A program made the translations under genes and the position numbers. A stretch of DNA of 44,066 nucleotides, from the NCBI GenBank assembly GCA_964398215.1, contig CAYNNP010000027.1, positions 1 to 44,066 on the forward strand, read 5' to 3'. Below are positions 15,761 to 24,116 of this stretch, one piece after another. Position 1 is the first letter of the stretch; each line of letters opens with the position of its first letter. Source of the DNA: CAYNNP01 sp964398215. Lineage in GTDB: Bacteria; Planctomycetota; Planctomycetia; Pirellulales; Pirellulaceae. The notes below the pieces were generated by a model, which saw only the letters and a program-made list of their open reading frames with translations, had not been told where the DNA came from and did no database searches.

Positions 15761-17011
15761 TCACGCCCGAATTTCTCCCCAAAGTGATGACAATTCCACT
15801 AAGTGTTCGACCGCCTGAATCATTTCGTCCAGACAGGCATACTCCATCACACTATGGATATTGTGCTGACCGCTGGAAAGATTTGGCGTCGGCAGCCCCT
15901 TTTCGGTCAACCGGCTGCCGTCAGTTCCGCCTCGAACAATCGTCTTTTTGCACTGCAGACCCAAATTCTCGTAAGCCTGTTCGGCAAACGAAATCGACTC
16001 AGGCAGCATCGCTAAACCCTCGCGCAGATTCCGATATTGCTGATAGAGTGCGACTTCGACATTCAATCCATCGGTTTGTGCTGCCACATCATCCGCGACC
16101 TGCTGGATTTGCTTGCCAAATTCGACCAAGTCCTCGGATTCAAATGAACGCAAAATCAACGTCACCTTGGCCTCGCCAACACCACCAGTAATCGTGTGGG
16201 GATGGATGAACCCGTCACGGTCACTTGTTGTTTCAGGCGTGCACGTTTCCCGAGGAAGTGCAGCGACGAAATCGCAGGCCCCACGCAGCGCGTTAACCAT
16301 CCGGTCTTTCGCGATCGCGGGGTGAATATTATGTCCCGTGAATGTTACCGTCGCGCCATCTGCGGAAAACGTTTCAACATCGATCAGCCCAGCCGATCCA
16401 CTATCAAGCGTGTATGCAACAGTAGCATTCAGCTTTTCCAAGTCGATTTTCTCGGTGCCGCATCCGATCTCTTCGTCGCATGTAAACAGGACTTTGATGG
16501 GGCCATGACTTAAGTGCGGATTTTCTATCAAGGTCTGTGCGAGTTCCATGATGATCGCCACACCTGCTTTGTCATCACCGCCCAACAACGTGCTGCCGTC
16601 GGTTGTAATCAGAGTCTTGCCGACCAGCGACTCCAGTTCAGGGCTCTCTGCAACAGTGATCTGATTACCTGCGGGCAAATTGATATCGCCGCCATCGTAC
16701 TTTTGGATCACCTGCGGTTTGACGTTCACGGCAGGGGCTTCTGGCGAAGTATCCATGTGAGCGACCAAGGCAACCACCGGACCATCCGTGTCGTTGGTTG
16801 CTGGTACGGTTCCCCATACCAAAGCATTTTCGTCTTGATGGGCATCAGTGATACTCATCGCAAGCAGTTCGTCACGCAGGATTTTGCCAAGCTCACGTTG
16901 TGATTCGGTGCTTGGATATGAACCACTGGACGGATCGGCGGGCGTTCCCACTTTCACGTAACGAAGAAAGCGATCCAAAAGACGTTGACGATTGATTTGC
17001 ACGCGTGTCAT
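15761..17011 (-). CDS. pepT: Peptidase T (tripeptide aminopeptidase, M20 family)
   Basis: Cytoplasmic di-zinc enzyme that removes the N-terminal residue of tripeptides. At 416 residues it matches the family. Metal and catalytic residues are visible: H85 and D87 in AHMDTSPEA, bridging D146 in GGDDKAG, E180/E181 in CDEEIGCG, D203 in TLDSG, and a final histidine in GQHNIHSVMEY. The insert around GHNIHPA supplies the dimerisation-domain histidine. RGGTDGSRLTEKGLPTPN near the C-terminus is typical of PepT. It stands alone on the minus strand, divergent from the exonuclease gene; 153 bases separate its 3' end from the lipoprotein pair. Confidence 0.95.
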   Translation of the reverse strand: MTRVQINRQRLLDRFLRYVKVGTPADPSSGSYPSTESQRELGKILRDELLAMSITDAHQDENALVWGTVPATNDTDGPVVALVAHMDTSPEAPAVNVKPQVIQKYDGGDINLPAGNQITVAESPELESLVGKTLITTDGSTLLGGDDKAGVAIIMELAQTLIENPHLSHGPIKVLFTCDEEIGCGTEKIDLEKLNATVAYTLDSGSAGLIDVETFSADGATVTFTGHNIHPAIAKDRMVNALRGACDFVAALPRETCTPETTSDRDGFIHPHTITGGVGEAKVTLILRSFESEDLVEFGKQIQQVADDVAAQTDGLNVEVALYQQYRNLREGLAMLPESISFAEQAYENLGLQCKKTIVRGGTDGSRLTEKGLPTPNLSSGQHNIHSVMEYACLDEMIQAVEHLVELSSLWGEIRA

Positions 17012-17107
17012 GCGTTTCTCTGTGGCAGGAGGCTAAATTCGATTGGTTATGGTAAAGTGAACAATTACAGATCAGAGCTCAAGACCCATCGACTACCCGA
17101 GGCGCGG

Positions 17108-17932
17108 ATGTCCGAAAAAGTCACGCACTTAGTTTTCGATGCGGAAAGTGTCGCCGATGGGGATTTGATTGCAAAGGTCCGCTATCCAGGGCAAGGCTTG
17201 CAGGCCAAAGAGGCGATTGCAAAGTACCAAGCCGAATTGTTGGAGCAGCGTGGTTCGACGTTCATTCCCTGTACCTTTCAGATACCTGTATCCGTTGTGA
17301 TTGCCAAAGTCGGCACGGACTTTCGATTGATCGACTTGGTATCCCTGGACGAGCCAGAATTTCGCAGCCACGTGATGACGGCTCATTTTTGGAAAGGATG
17401 GGATCTCTATCGGCGTCCAACATGGGTGACCTTTAACGGGCGTACCTTTGACATTCCGCTGATGGAATTGGCAGCTTATCGCTATGGAATCACTCTCGAA
17501 AAGTGGTTTAAGTCCGATGGTTACAAATCGCCCAGAAATCGTTTCTCCACCGATGCGCACTTGGACCTTCAAGAACTGCTGACCAACCATAGCGCGATGC
17601 GTTTCAATGGTGGACTGAATTTGGCAGCACAAATGTTGGGGAAACCTGGCAAGATGACGATGACGGGCGACCAAGTTCAGCAACAGTACGATGACGGCGA
17701 CTTGCAGTCGATCAGCGACTATTGTCGATGCGATGTGCTGGATACTTACTTTGTTTTTCTGCGCGGCATGGTCCTGGTGGGCAAACTAACTCTTGAGCAA
17801 GAAATCGAAATCGTTGCCGATTCAAAAAAATGGATCGAAGAGCGCGCCGAGGGATGCAAAGCTTATTCCGATTACTTGGAGCGCTGGACGGACTGGCATG
17901 ATCCATGGGAAGCCGAAGAGTTAGTCCACTAA
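17108..17932 (+). CDS. Predicted 3'-5' exonuclease of the PolB type (DnaQ fold)
   Basis: A 274-residue protein of the stand-alone family related to the exonuclease domain of family-B DNA polymerases. The DEDD metal ligands can be traced: D11 and E13 in VFDAES, an aspartate in TFNGRTFDIPLME, and D...D in YCRCDVLDTYFVFLRG. RFNGGLNLAAQMLGKPGK is a family-typical segment. The ATG at 17108 is chosen because the conserved core begins right after it; the frame is open 41 codons further upstream into the pepT promoter region without conserved sequence. The role is probably DNA or RNA end trimming; the substrate is unknown. Confidence 0.85.
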   Translation: MSEKVTHLVFDAESVADGDLIAKVRYPGQGLQAKEAIAKYQAELLEQRGSTFIPCTFQIPVSVVIAKVGTDFRLIDLVSLDEPEFRSHVMTAHFWKGWDLYRRPTWVTFNGRTFDIPLMELAAYRYGITLEKWFKSDGYKSPRNRFSTDAHLDLQELLTNHSAMRFNGGLNLAAQMLGKPGKMTMTGDQVQQQYDDGDLQSISDYCRCDVLDTYFVFLRGMVLVGKLTLEQEIEIVADSKKWIEERAEGCKAYSDYLERWTDWHDPWEAEELVH

Positions 17933-18015
17933 GGGCGGTTCGCCGCGCACACTTAGGTTGGCCAGTCGTCGGCGCGGACAACGCCGTGTTTGTGGTAAAC
18001 CAATAGGAGTCTTTC

Positions 18016-18573
18016 TTGCGTCGTTTGTTGCGTTATCTTTCAGATTCTTTCAACCTCGTTATGGCATTGGCAGTGCTGGTAGCACTCGCGGTGATGATCC
18101 GAATCGGTGATTCACAAAACGATAAAACACCACCGGGTTCGCCAGTTGATTTAGAAAGAAAGCTGGCCACAGTGATTGCCATTTCCGATGGCGATTCAAT
18201 GACGGTCCGCCTAGCAGGCGAAGAAATCAGTGTTCGCGTCTCGGGAATCGATTGCCCTGAATTTGGCCAAGCATTTGCTCGCGAGGCGACCGAATTCACA
18301 AGCAAACTATGTTTGAACGCCGAAATTCAAATTCAACAAACCGACACGGATCGCTATGGCCGGATCGTTGCCTTCGTGTTCGTAGGTGAATTGAACCTGA
18401 GCAAAGAACTTTTGCGAAACGGACTCGCATGGCACTTCAAGCGATACGATAAATCCCCCGAGTTTGCGAACCTAGAGCGAAAAGCCCAAGACCAGCGAGT
18501 AGGTCTATGGAGTGCACCGGACCCAGTACCGCCCTGGGATTGGCGAGACCAAAAGAAGAACCGGCAGCAATGA
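18016..18573 (+). CDS. Membrane-anchored thermonuclease (staphylococcal nuclease-like)
   Basis: A 185-residue protein with an N-terminal hydrophobic segment (about 13-29), then a complete SNase domain, so it should be an exported, membrane-tethered nuclease. Catalytic residues match staphylococcal nuclease in type and spacing: DGD (58-60), R74 and E82 (eight apart, as R35/E43), and DRYGR with R116 as the R87 equivalent. The start is TTG at 18016, supported by AGGAG 6 bases upstream; the first ATG (18061) would delete half of the membrane segment. The cysteine in SGIDCPE is at a position usually Thr. It is convergent with the histidine kinase gene. Confidence 0.9.
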   Translation: MRRLLRYLSDSFNLVMALAVLVALAVMIRIGDSQNDKTPPGSPVDLERKLATVIAISDGDSMTVRLAGEEISVRVSGIDCPEFGQAFAREATEFTSKLCLNAEIQIQQTDTDRYGRIVAFVFVGELNLSKELLRNGLAWHFKRYDKSPEFANLERKAQDQRVGLWSAPDPVPPWDWRDQKKNRQQ

Positions 18574-18590
18574 AACCGCGCTTATCGCGT

Positions 18591-20282
18591 CTACTGCATG
18601 GTTGACCGAATGTCAGTCGCAGCGTTGGGCAAGGTCAGGCGAAAACATGTCACATTGGGTGGATCTGCATCCAAAACTTCGATCTCACCACCATGTTCTC
18701 GTACGATCTTGGCACTTACTGGCAAGCCTAATCCGGTGCCGCGCGAACCCTTGCTGGACTCGAATAGCGAAAAGATTTTGTCGCGTTGCTCAGCAGTAAT
18801 TCCAGGGCCATTATCAACCACATCGATCATCCACCCGTTCCCGGCTTCGAAGCGCGTTTGAATCGCGACGCTTGGGCGAAAGTCTTCGTCGTCTGATTTT
18901 TCCTGATCAGTGACAGCGTCCAGTGCATTGGTGACAAGATTCAACACAGCCCGATGGATCCCGTCGGGATCAAAGTACGCGTCGGGCATTTCAGGGTCCA
19001 AGTCCATTTTCAGGTCAACGCCAAGATCTCCAGCCCTTGCGATCATCAGTTCATAGACATCGTTGACAGTTGTATTCAGGCTAGTCTCAACACGCTCAGG
19101 TTCCCGTTCCTTGGAAAACGTCAGCATGTCCATCACGAGATTTGAAATGCGTTGCTGGTTTCGATCCACAATACCCCATCCGCGTCGCACAGCGTCTTGA
19201 TCGTTCCGGTCCAAACCCGCTTCGATCAAATAGCTGCCACCACTGATGCCTTGCAAAATGTTTTTCACATGGTGAGACAATGTCGCGATGGTTTGCCCCA
19301 TCGCTGCCAAACGTTCGCTTTGTACTAGCGCCGAGTAATACGTTGTGTCTTCGATTGCCAAAGCGGCTTGGTATCCGATCGCCGTCATCAGACGAAGATG
19401 TTCATCGTTGAATCGCTCCTGAACACCATCAGACATTAGATCGCCTGGCGAAATATACGTGTCGATGTACATCGCACCAACAATGTCATAGCGACCTTGC
19501 AGGGGAACACAGATTGCTTCGCGAATGCCACCTTGGACGATGGATGCAGCAGCGTCAAATCGTTCATCATCGCGAGCGTCGCTTGTGCGAACACCTTGTT
19601 TATTTTCAATCACGTAATCCAAAATCGTTCGACTGATCAGGATCGTTTGCACAGATGATGAAGATTCATTTCGATCGCATCGAGCGGCAGGTTGAAGCTG
19701 TCCGTTTCCAGAGTCTCGCAACATGATGCAACCGCGGTCGGCTTCGACCCAATCAAAAACCAAACGCAAAATTCGATTCAGCAATTCGTTCAGATCGTCC
19801 GTTCGACCGACCGCCAACGATGTTCGGTACATGACTTCCAACGAGCGATCCGATTCGCTCATGACCGGTGCATCGCCAGCAATGCTGGAGTCCGAACGTG
19901 GTTGCGAGATCGACGAAATGATTCTGCTTTTTTCCAGATCATTGGCTTGTCGAACAATGTCAACACGGTGGGCAGCGTCAATCCCAACGGGTTCACCCGG
20001 TCCGGTGAACAACAAAATCGTTGTACCGATCTGAATACGGTCGCCGTTTGCGATCGGCGAACAGGTCACTGCGCTGCCGTTCAGCTTCGTACCATTGCTA
20101 CTGTCAAGATCCGTCAGCTCCCAAACATCACCTTCTTTCTGCCGCAGCTCGCAGTGAGTCCGCGAAGTTTCCGAATCCAACAACTGGATGTCATTGGTTG
20201 CGTCACGACCAAGCCGACAAACTTCTTTCAGCTTGAAGTGCTTGCCTTGGTCTTGGCCGGAAACAACGAACAACGAAGCCAT
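18591..20282 (-). CDS. Cytoplasmic FHA-GAF sensor histidine kinase
   Basis: A 563-residue signalling protein with no membrane segment. In order: FHA domain (about 5-93; GRDATNDIQ, SRTHCEL, SSNGT, so the phosphothreonine-binding residues are present), GAF domain (about 155-312), a dimerisation helix with the probable phospho-acceptor H337 in LSHHVKNIL, and an ATPase domain with N452 (N box), DNGPGI and GTGLGLPVS. The position after the acceptor histidine, usually Glu or Asp, is His. The ATG at 20282 is preferred to a start five codons upstream. The FHA domain suggests input from Ser/Thr kinases, which are plentiful here. No response regulator is adjacent, so it is an orphan. Confidence 0.93.
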   Translation of the reverse strand: MASLFVVSGQDQGKHFKLKEVCRLGRDATNDIQLLDSETSRTHCELRQKEGDVWELTDLDSSNGTKLNGSAVTCSPIANGDRIQIGTTILLFTGPGEPVGIDAAHRVDIVRQANDLEKSRIISSISQPRSDSSIAGDAPVMSESDRSLEVMYRTSLAVGRTDDLNELLNRILRLVFDWVEADRGCIMLRDSGNGQLQPAARCDRNESSSSVQTILISRTILDYVIENKQGVRTSDARDDERFDAAASIVQGGIREAICVPLQGRYDIVGAMYIDTYISPGDLMSDGVQERFNDEHLRLMTAIGYQAALAIEDTTYYSALVQSERLAAMGQTIATLSHHVKNILQGISGGSYLIEAGLDRNDQDAVRRGWGIVDRNQQRISNLVMDMLTFSKEREPERVETSLNTTVNDVYELMIARAGDLGVDLKMDLDPEMPDAYFDPDGIHRAVLNLVTNALDAVTDQEKSDDEDFRPSVAIQTRFEAGNGWMIDVVDNGPGITAEQRDKIFSLFESSKGSRGTGLGLPVSAKIVREHGGEIEVLDADPPNVTCFRLTLPNAATDIRSTMQ

Positions 20283-20555
20283 GAGAATCAAAACCAAAGG
20301 TCAAAATTTGAACGTGCGAAATGCCATTTAGTAACAGCAAACGGGGGATCTTTTGATGATCGCCCTCTGAAAACCATAAATCAGCCCTCAGGAATCAGCC
20401 ACAACAGGTACGAAAAACTAGCCGTTGGATGTGAATTCGTGTTTCCAAGTTCGGATAATGAGGCTTGAACGATTAACATAGTGTAAAGAGATCGCCTCGA
20501 ATCGTGGGGCGTCAGGAATCCATCCCACCACATTTGCCTCGATCGGGTCAGAACA

Positions 20556-21587
20556 TTGGACCAGCCTCCCACCCAAACGCCTCAGAACGATACCGCTCAA
20601 GCAGCTCGCTTGGTAAAGGCATGCCAAGCCATCCGTGATCAAGTTGGCCGCATCGTTGTTGGACAAGATGAAGTCGTCGAACAACTGCTGATCGCGATCC
20701 TGGCCCGCGGCCACTGCTTGCTGGAAGGTGTACCGGGTCTCGCTAAAACGCTGATGATTCGGACCTTGGCCGAATCGATGGATTTGGATTTCAGCCGAAT
20801 CCAGTTCACGCCTGATTTGATGCCTGGCGATATTACTGGAACCGACATCATTCAAGAGGATCCCGATACAGGCCGGCGAAAGTTGGTCTTTGAGCGTGGT
20901 CCGATCTTTACGCAGATGCTGTTGGCCGATGAGATCAATCGTACACCACCGAAGACTCAAGCCGCATTGCTAGAAGCCATGCAGGAGCACGAAGTCACTG
21001 CTGCGGGCAAAACCTATCAACTTCAGGAACCATTCTTTGTTCTAGCGACGCAGAATCCGATTGAACAAGAAGGGACTTATCCGTTGCCCGAAGCGCAGCG
21101 TGACCGATTCCTGTTTCATGTGGTGGTTGATTATCCCTCTCGCGATCAAGAAGCGGAGATCGTGGATCGTACGACATCAACGTTCAAGGCTGTGGTCGAA
21201 GCGGTTGTCACAGGCGAAGAGATCATTCAGTTTCAAGAAACTGTTCGCCGCGTTCCTTTGCCACCGCATGTCAAAGATTGGGTTTTGGATGCTGTCCGCG
21301 CGGTTCGCCCTGGCGACGAGAATTTCTGCGAGTGGGGCAAGGACTTGATCGAATGGGGACCTGGTCCGCGTGCAAGCCAACAACTGGTGCTTGCCTCCAA
21401 GGCTCGTGCGCTGTTGCACGGTCGTCCACATGTCACGATCGAAGATGTGCAAACTTTGGCTCTGCCAGTTCTTCGGCACCGAATCGTGCCGACATTCGCC
21501 GCCGAAGCCGATGGAATTACAGTCGACGACTTGATCAAACGCATGGTCAAAGAACAGTCGCCCGCCAAAGCAAAATTACTGGGCTAA
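20556..21587 (+). CDS. MoxR-family AAA+ ATPase
   Basis: A 343-residue chaperone-like ATPase of the MoxR class, which usually matures or inserts metal into partner proteins together with von Willebrand A-domain proteins. Walker A is GVPGLAKT (about 58-65), Walker B LLADEINR, followed by the MoxR signature LLEAMQEHEVT and sensor 1 in VLATQNPIEQEGTYPLPEAQRDRF. The C-terminal lid has SQQLVLASKARALLHGR. I find no upstream ATG or GTG in frame, so the start is taken as TTG at 20556, giving a normal short N-terminus; there is no clear ribosome site. The DUF58 and VWA partners that normally follow are missing because the next genes are convergent. Confidence 0.9.
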   Translation: MDQPPTQTPQNDTAQAARLVKACQAIRDQVGRIVVGQDEVVEQLLIAILARGHCLLEGVPGLAKTLMIRTLAESMDLDFSRIQFTPDLMPGDITGTDIIQEDPDTGRRKLVFERGPIFTQMLLADEINRTPPKTQAALLEAMQEHEVTAAGKTYQLQEPFFVLATQNPIEQEGTYPLPEAQRDRFLFHVVVDYPSRDQEAEIVDRTTSTFKAVVEAVVTGEEIIQFQETVRRVPLPPHVKDWVLDAVRAVRPGDENFCEWGKDLIEWGPGPRASQQLVLASKARALLHGRPHVTIEDVQTLALPVLRHRIVPTFAAEADGITVDDLIKRMVKEQSPAKAKLLG

Positions 21588-21596
21588 GAGAAGTAG

Positions 21597-21628
21597 AGCT
21601 GTGCCGCAACGCACAGCAGCTATTTTTT
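21597..21628 (+). terminator. Probable intrinsic terminator of the moxR gene
   Basis: The perfect stem CTGTGC (21599-21604) and GCACAG (21611-21616) with loop CGCAAC begins ten bases after the moxR stop codon, and a run of six T follows at 21623-21628. It overlaps the last codons of the convergent zinc-finger-like gene, so only moxR transcripts would use the T-run. Confidence 0.5.
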
Positions 21629-22030
21629 GTCGTCTTGCTTTAGATAGCCAGCGCTGGTTTGAAAGTACCTTCGTCGGCGTTTGGTTTCTTGCTCACTGGC
21701 TTGGTTGGCTACTTGCAGGTCGATCAAATTGGCTTGGCAAAGACGACACGACACTTCTTCAAGATGAAACTTGATGTAGTCGGCATGATCGCTGTCCAGC
21801 GCCCCCAAAACGAACTGTCCCAAGATCGCTCGGTCGGGACAGGATAGTCTGGAGCGGCGCCAAATCGCTCCAACACTGTGAAGTCCCGCAGTTTCTTGTC
21901 CGCGCACTTCGATCAACCGTTGACGCAGCGTATCGTTGTCGCGCAACTGCTGTTCCAATTCCGCGCATCGCTCAGGCGAAAGATCTTCGTCCAAGAATGC
22001 AATTAGCTCGGCATCCGAAAAATCGCTCAT
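21620..22030 (-). CDS. Small zf-HC2-like protein, possible anti-sigma domain
   Basis: A 136-residue protein without membrane segments. The N-terminal DAELIAFLDEDLSPERCAELEQQLRDN resembles the helical start of zf-HC2 anti-sigma domains, and a second helical unit ends in KFHLEEVSCRLCQ, giving the H..C..C pattern of a zinc-binding anti-sigma motif. No ECF sigma factor lies next to it. It follows fabF by 12 bases on the same strand and is probably cotranscribed. ATG at 22030 is preferred to the TTG directly before it. Function remains a guess. Confidence 0.72.
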   Translation of the reverse strand: MSDFSDAELIAFLDEDLSPERCAELEQQLRDNDTLRQRLIEVRGQETAGLHSVGAIWRRSRLSCPDRAILGQFVLGALDSDHADYIKFHLEEVSCRLCQANLIDLQVANQASEQETKRRRRYFQTSAGYLKQDDKK

Positions 22031-22042
22031 CAATTTTGCGTC

Positions 22043-23317
22043 CTATCCGCTAAATCGACTCAGGCACAGTGAAATGTTTTGGCCGCCAAAACCGAAACTG
22101 TTGTTAAGTGCGTACTGAATGTCGACTTGTCGTGCTTCGTTGGGAATGTAATCCAAATCACAAAGCGGATCTGGATTCTCGTAATTGATCGTTGGCGGAA
22201 GGACTCCATCGCGAATTGCCAATAAACAGACGATCATTTCAGTGACGCCAGCAGCCGCAATCAAGTGTCCCATCATACTCTTCGTACTGCTGACGGGAAT
22301 CTTGGCAGCATCATCACCAAATACTTCTCGGCACGCTTGTGTTTCAACTTTGTCATTGACAATCGTACTGGTGCCATGCGCATTGACGTACTGAATGTCA
22401 TTCGGATTCAAGCATGCATCTGCGATTGCCATCCGCATGGCGCCGATACCACCATAGCCTTCCGGTGGAATGTCGGTCACACGGAATGCGTCTGCCGTAG
22501 TTCCGTAGCCCTGGACTTCGCCATAAATTTGGGCACCACGTTTCTTGGCTGACTCCAGTTCTTCCAAGATCACCATTGCCGCGCCTTCGCCAAGCACAAA
22601 TCCGTCGCGCAAACGATCAAACGGACGACTCGCTTTGGTTGGGTCTGCATTGTTTTCACTGAGAGCCGTCAGCTTGTTAAATCCGGTCACGCCCAGTGGA
22701 TGGATCATGCTGTGACATCCACCCGAAAGCATGACGTCGGCGCCACCGCGGCGGATAATTTCGGTTGCTTCACCGACCGCTTGGCTGCTTGCGGCGCACG
22801 CGGTCAAACAGTTCATGTTGGGACCTTGCGCGTTGAACAGGTCGGCTAATCGCGCGGCAGGAACATTCGGCTCGTACTCCATCTCTCGAATGCCATCGAC
22901 GATCACTTGCCCGCGTTTCATGAACCCGGCGCCACTGTACTCGCCATCAGCCATGGCATGCGCACACATATCGCTCAAGTTGTCAAAGTTCTGGTCGCCT
23001 TCCCCGCTGCCCAAATAGACACCGAACCGGGTTGGATCATCGATCGATGAAAGCACACCGCTATCGTCCATCGCTTGGCGGGCTGCCGCGATGGCAAACT
23101 GTGTATGCCGACTGACCTTTGCTAGTGCAGGATCGTCGGATTCGAAAGTCCAGTTTTTAATCTCGGCCGCAATCTTGGTTGGGAACTCCGAAGCATCAAA
23201 GAGTGTCGTTTTCGCAACTCCACTTTGTGATTCTTGCAGCGCTGCCCAAACTGAGTCCCTTTCGTGACCCAGTGGATTGATCATTCCGATTCCAGTGACG
23301 ACAACACGCCGGCGCAT
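22043..23317 (-). CDS. fabF: Beta-ketoacyl-ACP synthase II (FabF-type)
   Basis: Condenses malonyl-ACP with acyl-ACP in fatty-acid elongation. The 424-residue protein starts MRRRVVVTGIG at 23317, which is the usual start; the frame is open 11 codons upstream without conservation. The catalytic triad is C174 (LTACAASSQ), H314 (NAHGTST) and H351 (GHLIAAAG), with spacings of 140 and 37 as in E. coli FabF. K346 precedes H351 (STKSMMGH), and the C-terminal NSFGFGGQN glycine-rich turn is intact. No acpP or other fab genes are nearby. A dedicated pathway (for example ladderane-like or polyunsaturated lipids) cannot be excluded, but nothing here indicates it. Confidence 0.95.
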   Translation of the reverse strand: MRRRVVVTGIGMINPLGHERDSVWAALQESQSGVAKTTLFDASEFPTKIAAEIKNWTFESDDPALAKVSRHTQFAIAAARQAMDDSGVLSSIDDPTRFGVYLGSGEGDQNFDNLSDMCAHAMADGEYSGAGFMKRGQVIVDGIREMEYEPNVPAARLADLFNAQGPNMNCLTACAASSQAVGEATEIIRRGGADVMLSGGCHSMIHPLGVTGFNKLTALSENNADPTKASRPFDRLRDGFVLGEGAAMVILEELESAKKRGAQIYGEVQGYGTTADAFRVTDIPPEGYGGIGAMRMAIADACLNPNDIQYVNAHGTSTIVNDKVETQACREVFGDDAAKIPVSSTKSMMGHLIAAAGVTEMIVCLLAIRDGVLPPTINYENPDPLCDLDYIPNEARQVDIQYALNNSFGFGGQNISLCLSRFSG

Positions 23318-23380
23318 ATCAAATTCAATTTGCGAGGAAAAAGCAGTCAATCGGTAGCTTAGCTAAATCCGTCGGCGGTT

Positions 23381-23410
23381 AGGAGGCCATTGACCCGCTG
23401 AGGCCCTCCT
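23381..23410 (-). other. Hairpin in the fabF leader region
   Basis: AGGAGGCC (23381-23388) and GGCCCTCCT (23402-23410) form a stem with a single-base bulge and a 13-base loop, 64 bases upstream of the fabF start codon. A second hairpin, GCCGTC/GACGGC, lies at 23517-23534, about 30 bases after the stop of the upstream gene. Neither is followed by a T-run. They might end the upstream transcript or shape the fabF leader; the rest of the 247-base spacer shows nothing recognisable. Confidence 0.35.
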
Positions 23411-23564
23411 GGTTCCCTTTGCAGTTGACCAATGGCCAGGAAAAGCTACCAGAATGCTGAGCCGAAATCGCAACTACTGATGGTTTTAACCGTATTTTGC
23501 CAGCACCCACTGCATCGCCGTCTATTTCGACGGCCAACAACGTGTTGCCTGCGTCATTGGTTTG

Positions 23565-24008
23565 TCAGAGAGTTAGGCTAGTCGTCAATGCTGAAAACAC
23601 ATTCCATATGCTTAAGGATGCCGTACCAACGACCAGAATGAGCGATAGCCAATACACTGCATTGAGCAGGGTTTTCAGTCTGCCTTTGGGAAGTTTGAAC
23701 AGGCAAATTTCAACGCTTGCAAATATAAAAAAGCATAGCGGTAAGAACACGTATGACAGGCTGGCGGCTAACTCGCTAAAGCGAACGACATATTGCGTCA
23801 TCAGCGGTACTTCCATGCCGAACTCTTCGTACATGGCTGCGAATTCTGGCATGATAAAAAACGGCAGACAGCCAACAAAAAAGAACGCAAACAAACAACG
23901 AAATACACCGTGTCCGATCTCAAAGCCTCGTTCCGACATCGCTTTGGTAGGCTCAACAGCGTCTGGTTTGGCGACTGACTTGGGCGGGGCAAAGGGATTT
24001 TCTTTCAT
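23565..24008 (-). CDS. Hypothetical integral membrane protein
   Basis: A 147-residue protein with about three hydrophobic segments: GVFRCLFAFFFVGCLPFFIM (about 34-53), SYVFLPLCFFIFASVEICLF (about 83-103) and a C-terminal AVYWLSLILVVGTASLSIWN. The N-terminal tail is polar with a Pro-rich NPFAPPKS start, a common beginning for small planctomycete membrane proteins. GGAA precedes the ATG by several bases. No family recognised. It lies between the propeller gene and fabF, all on the minus strand. Confidence 0.7.
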   Translation of the reverse strand: MKENPFAPPKSVAKPDAVEPTKAMSERGFEIGHGVFRCLFAFFFVGCLPFFIMPEFAAMYEEFGMEVPLMTQYVVRFSELAASLSYVFLPLCFFIFASVEICLFKLPKGRLKTLLNAVYWLSLILVVGTASLSIWNVFSALTTSLTL

Positions 24009-24116
24009 GCGATTCCATTTTTTGGATTTAAGAGCGAGCTAAAGAAGCGGTTCTATCAGAGTTTTTTAAAACTAAAACCAACCGCTTACTCTTTTGAGCT
24101 CTTCACTGCCGATCAT

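Noticed and set aside
19692..20468. Long plus-strand frame opposite the histidine kinase gene (258 codons)
   Set aside because: Antisense to the FHA-GAF region, low-complexity composition, no ribosome site and no recognisable domain.
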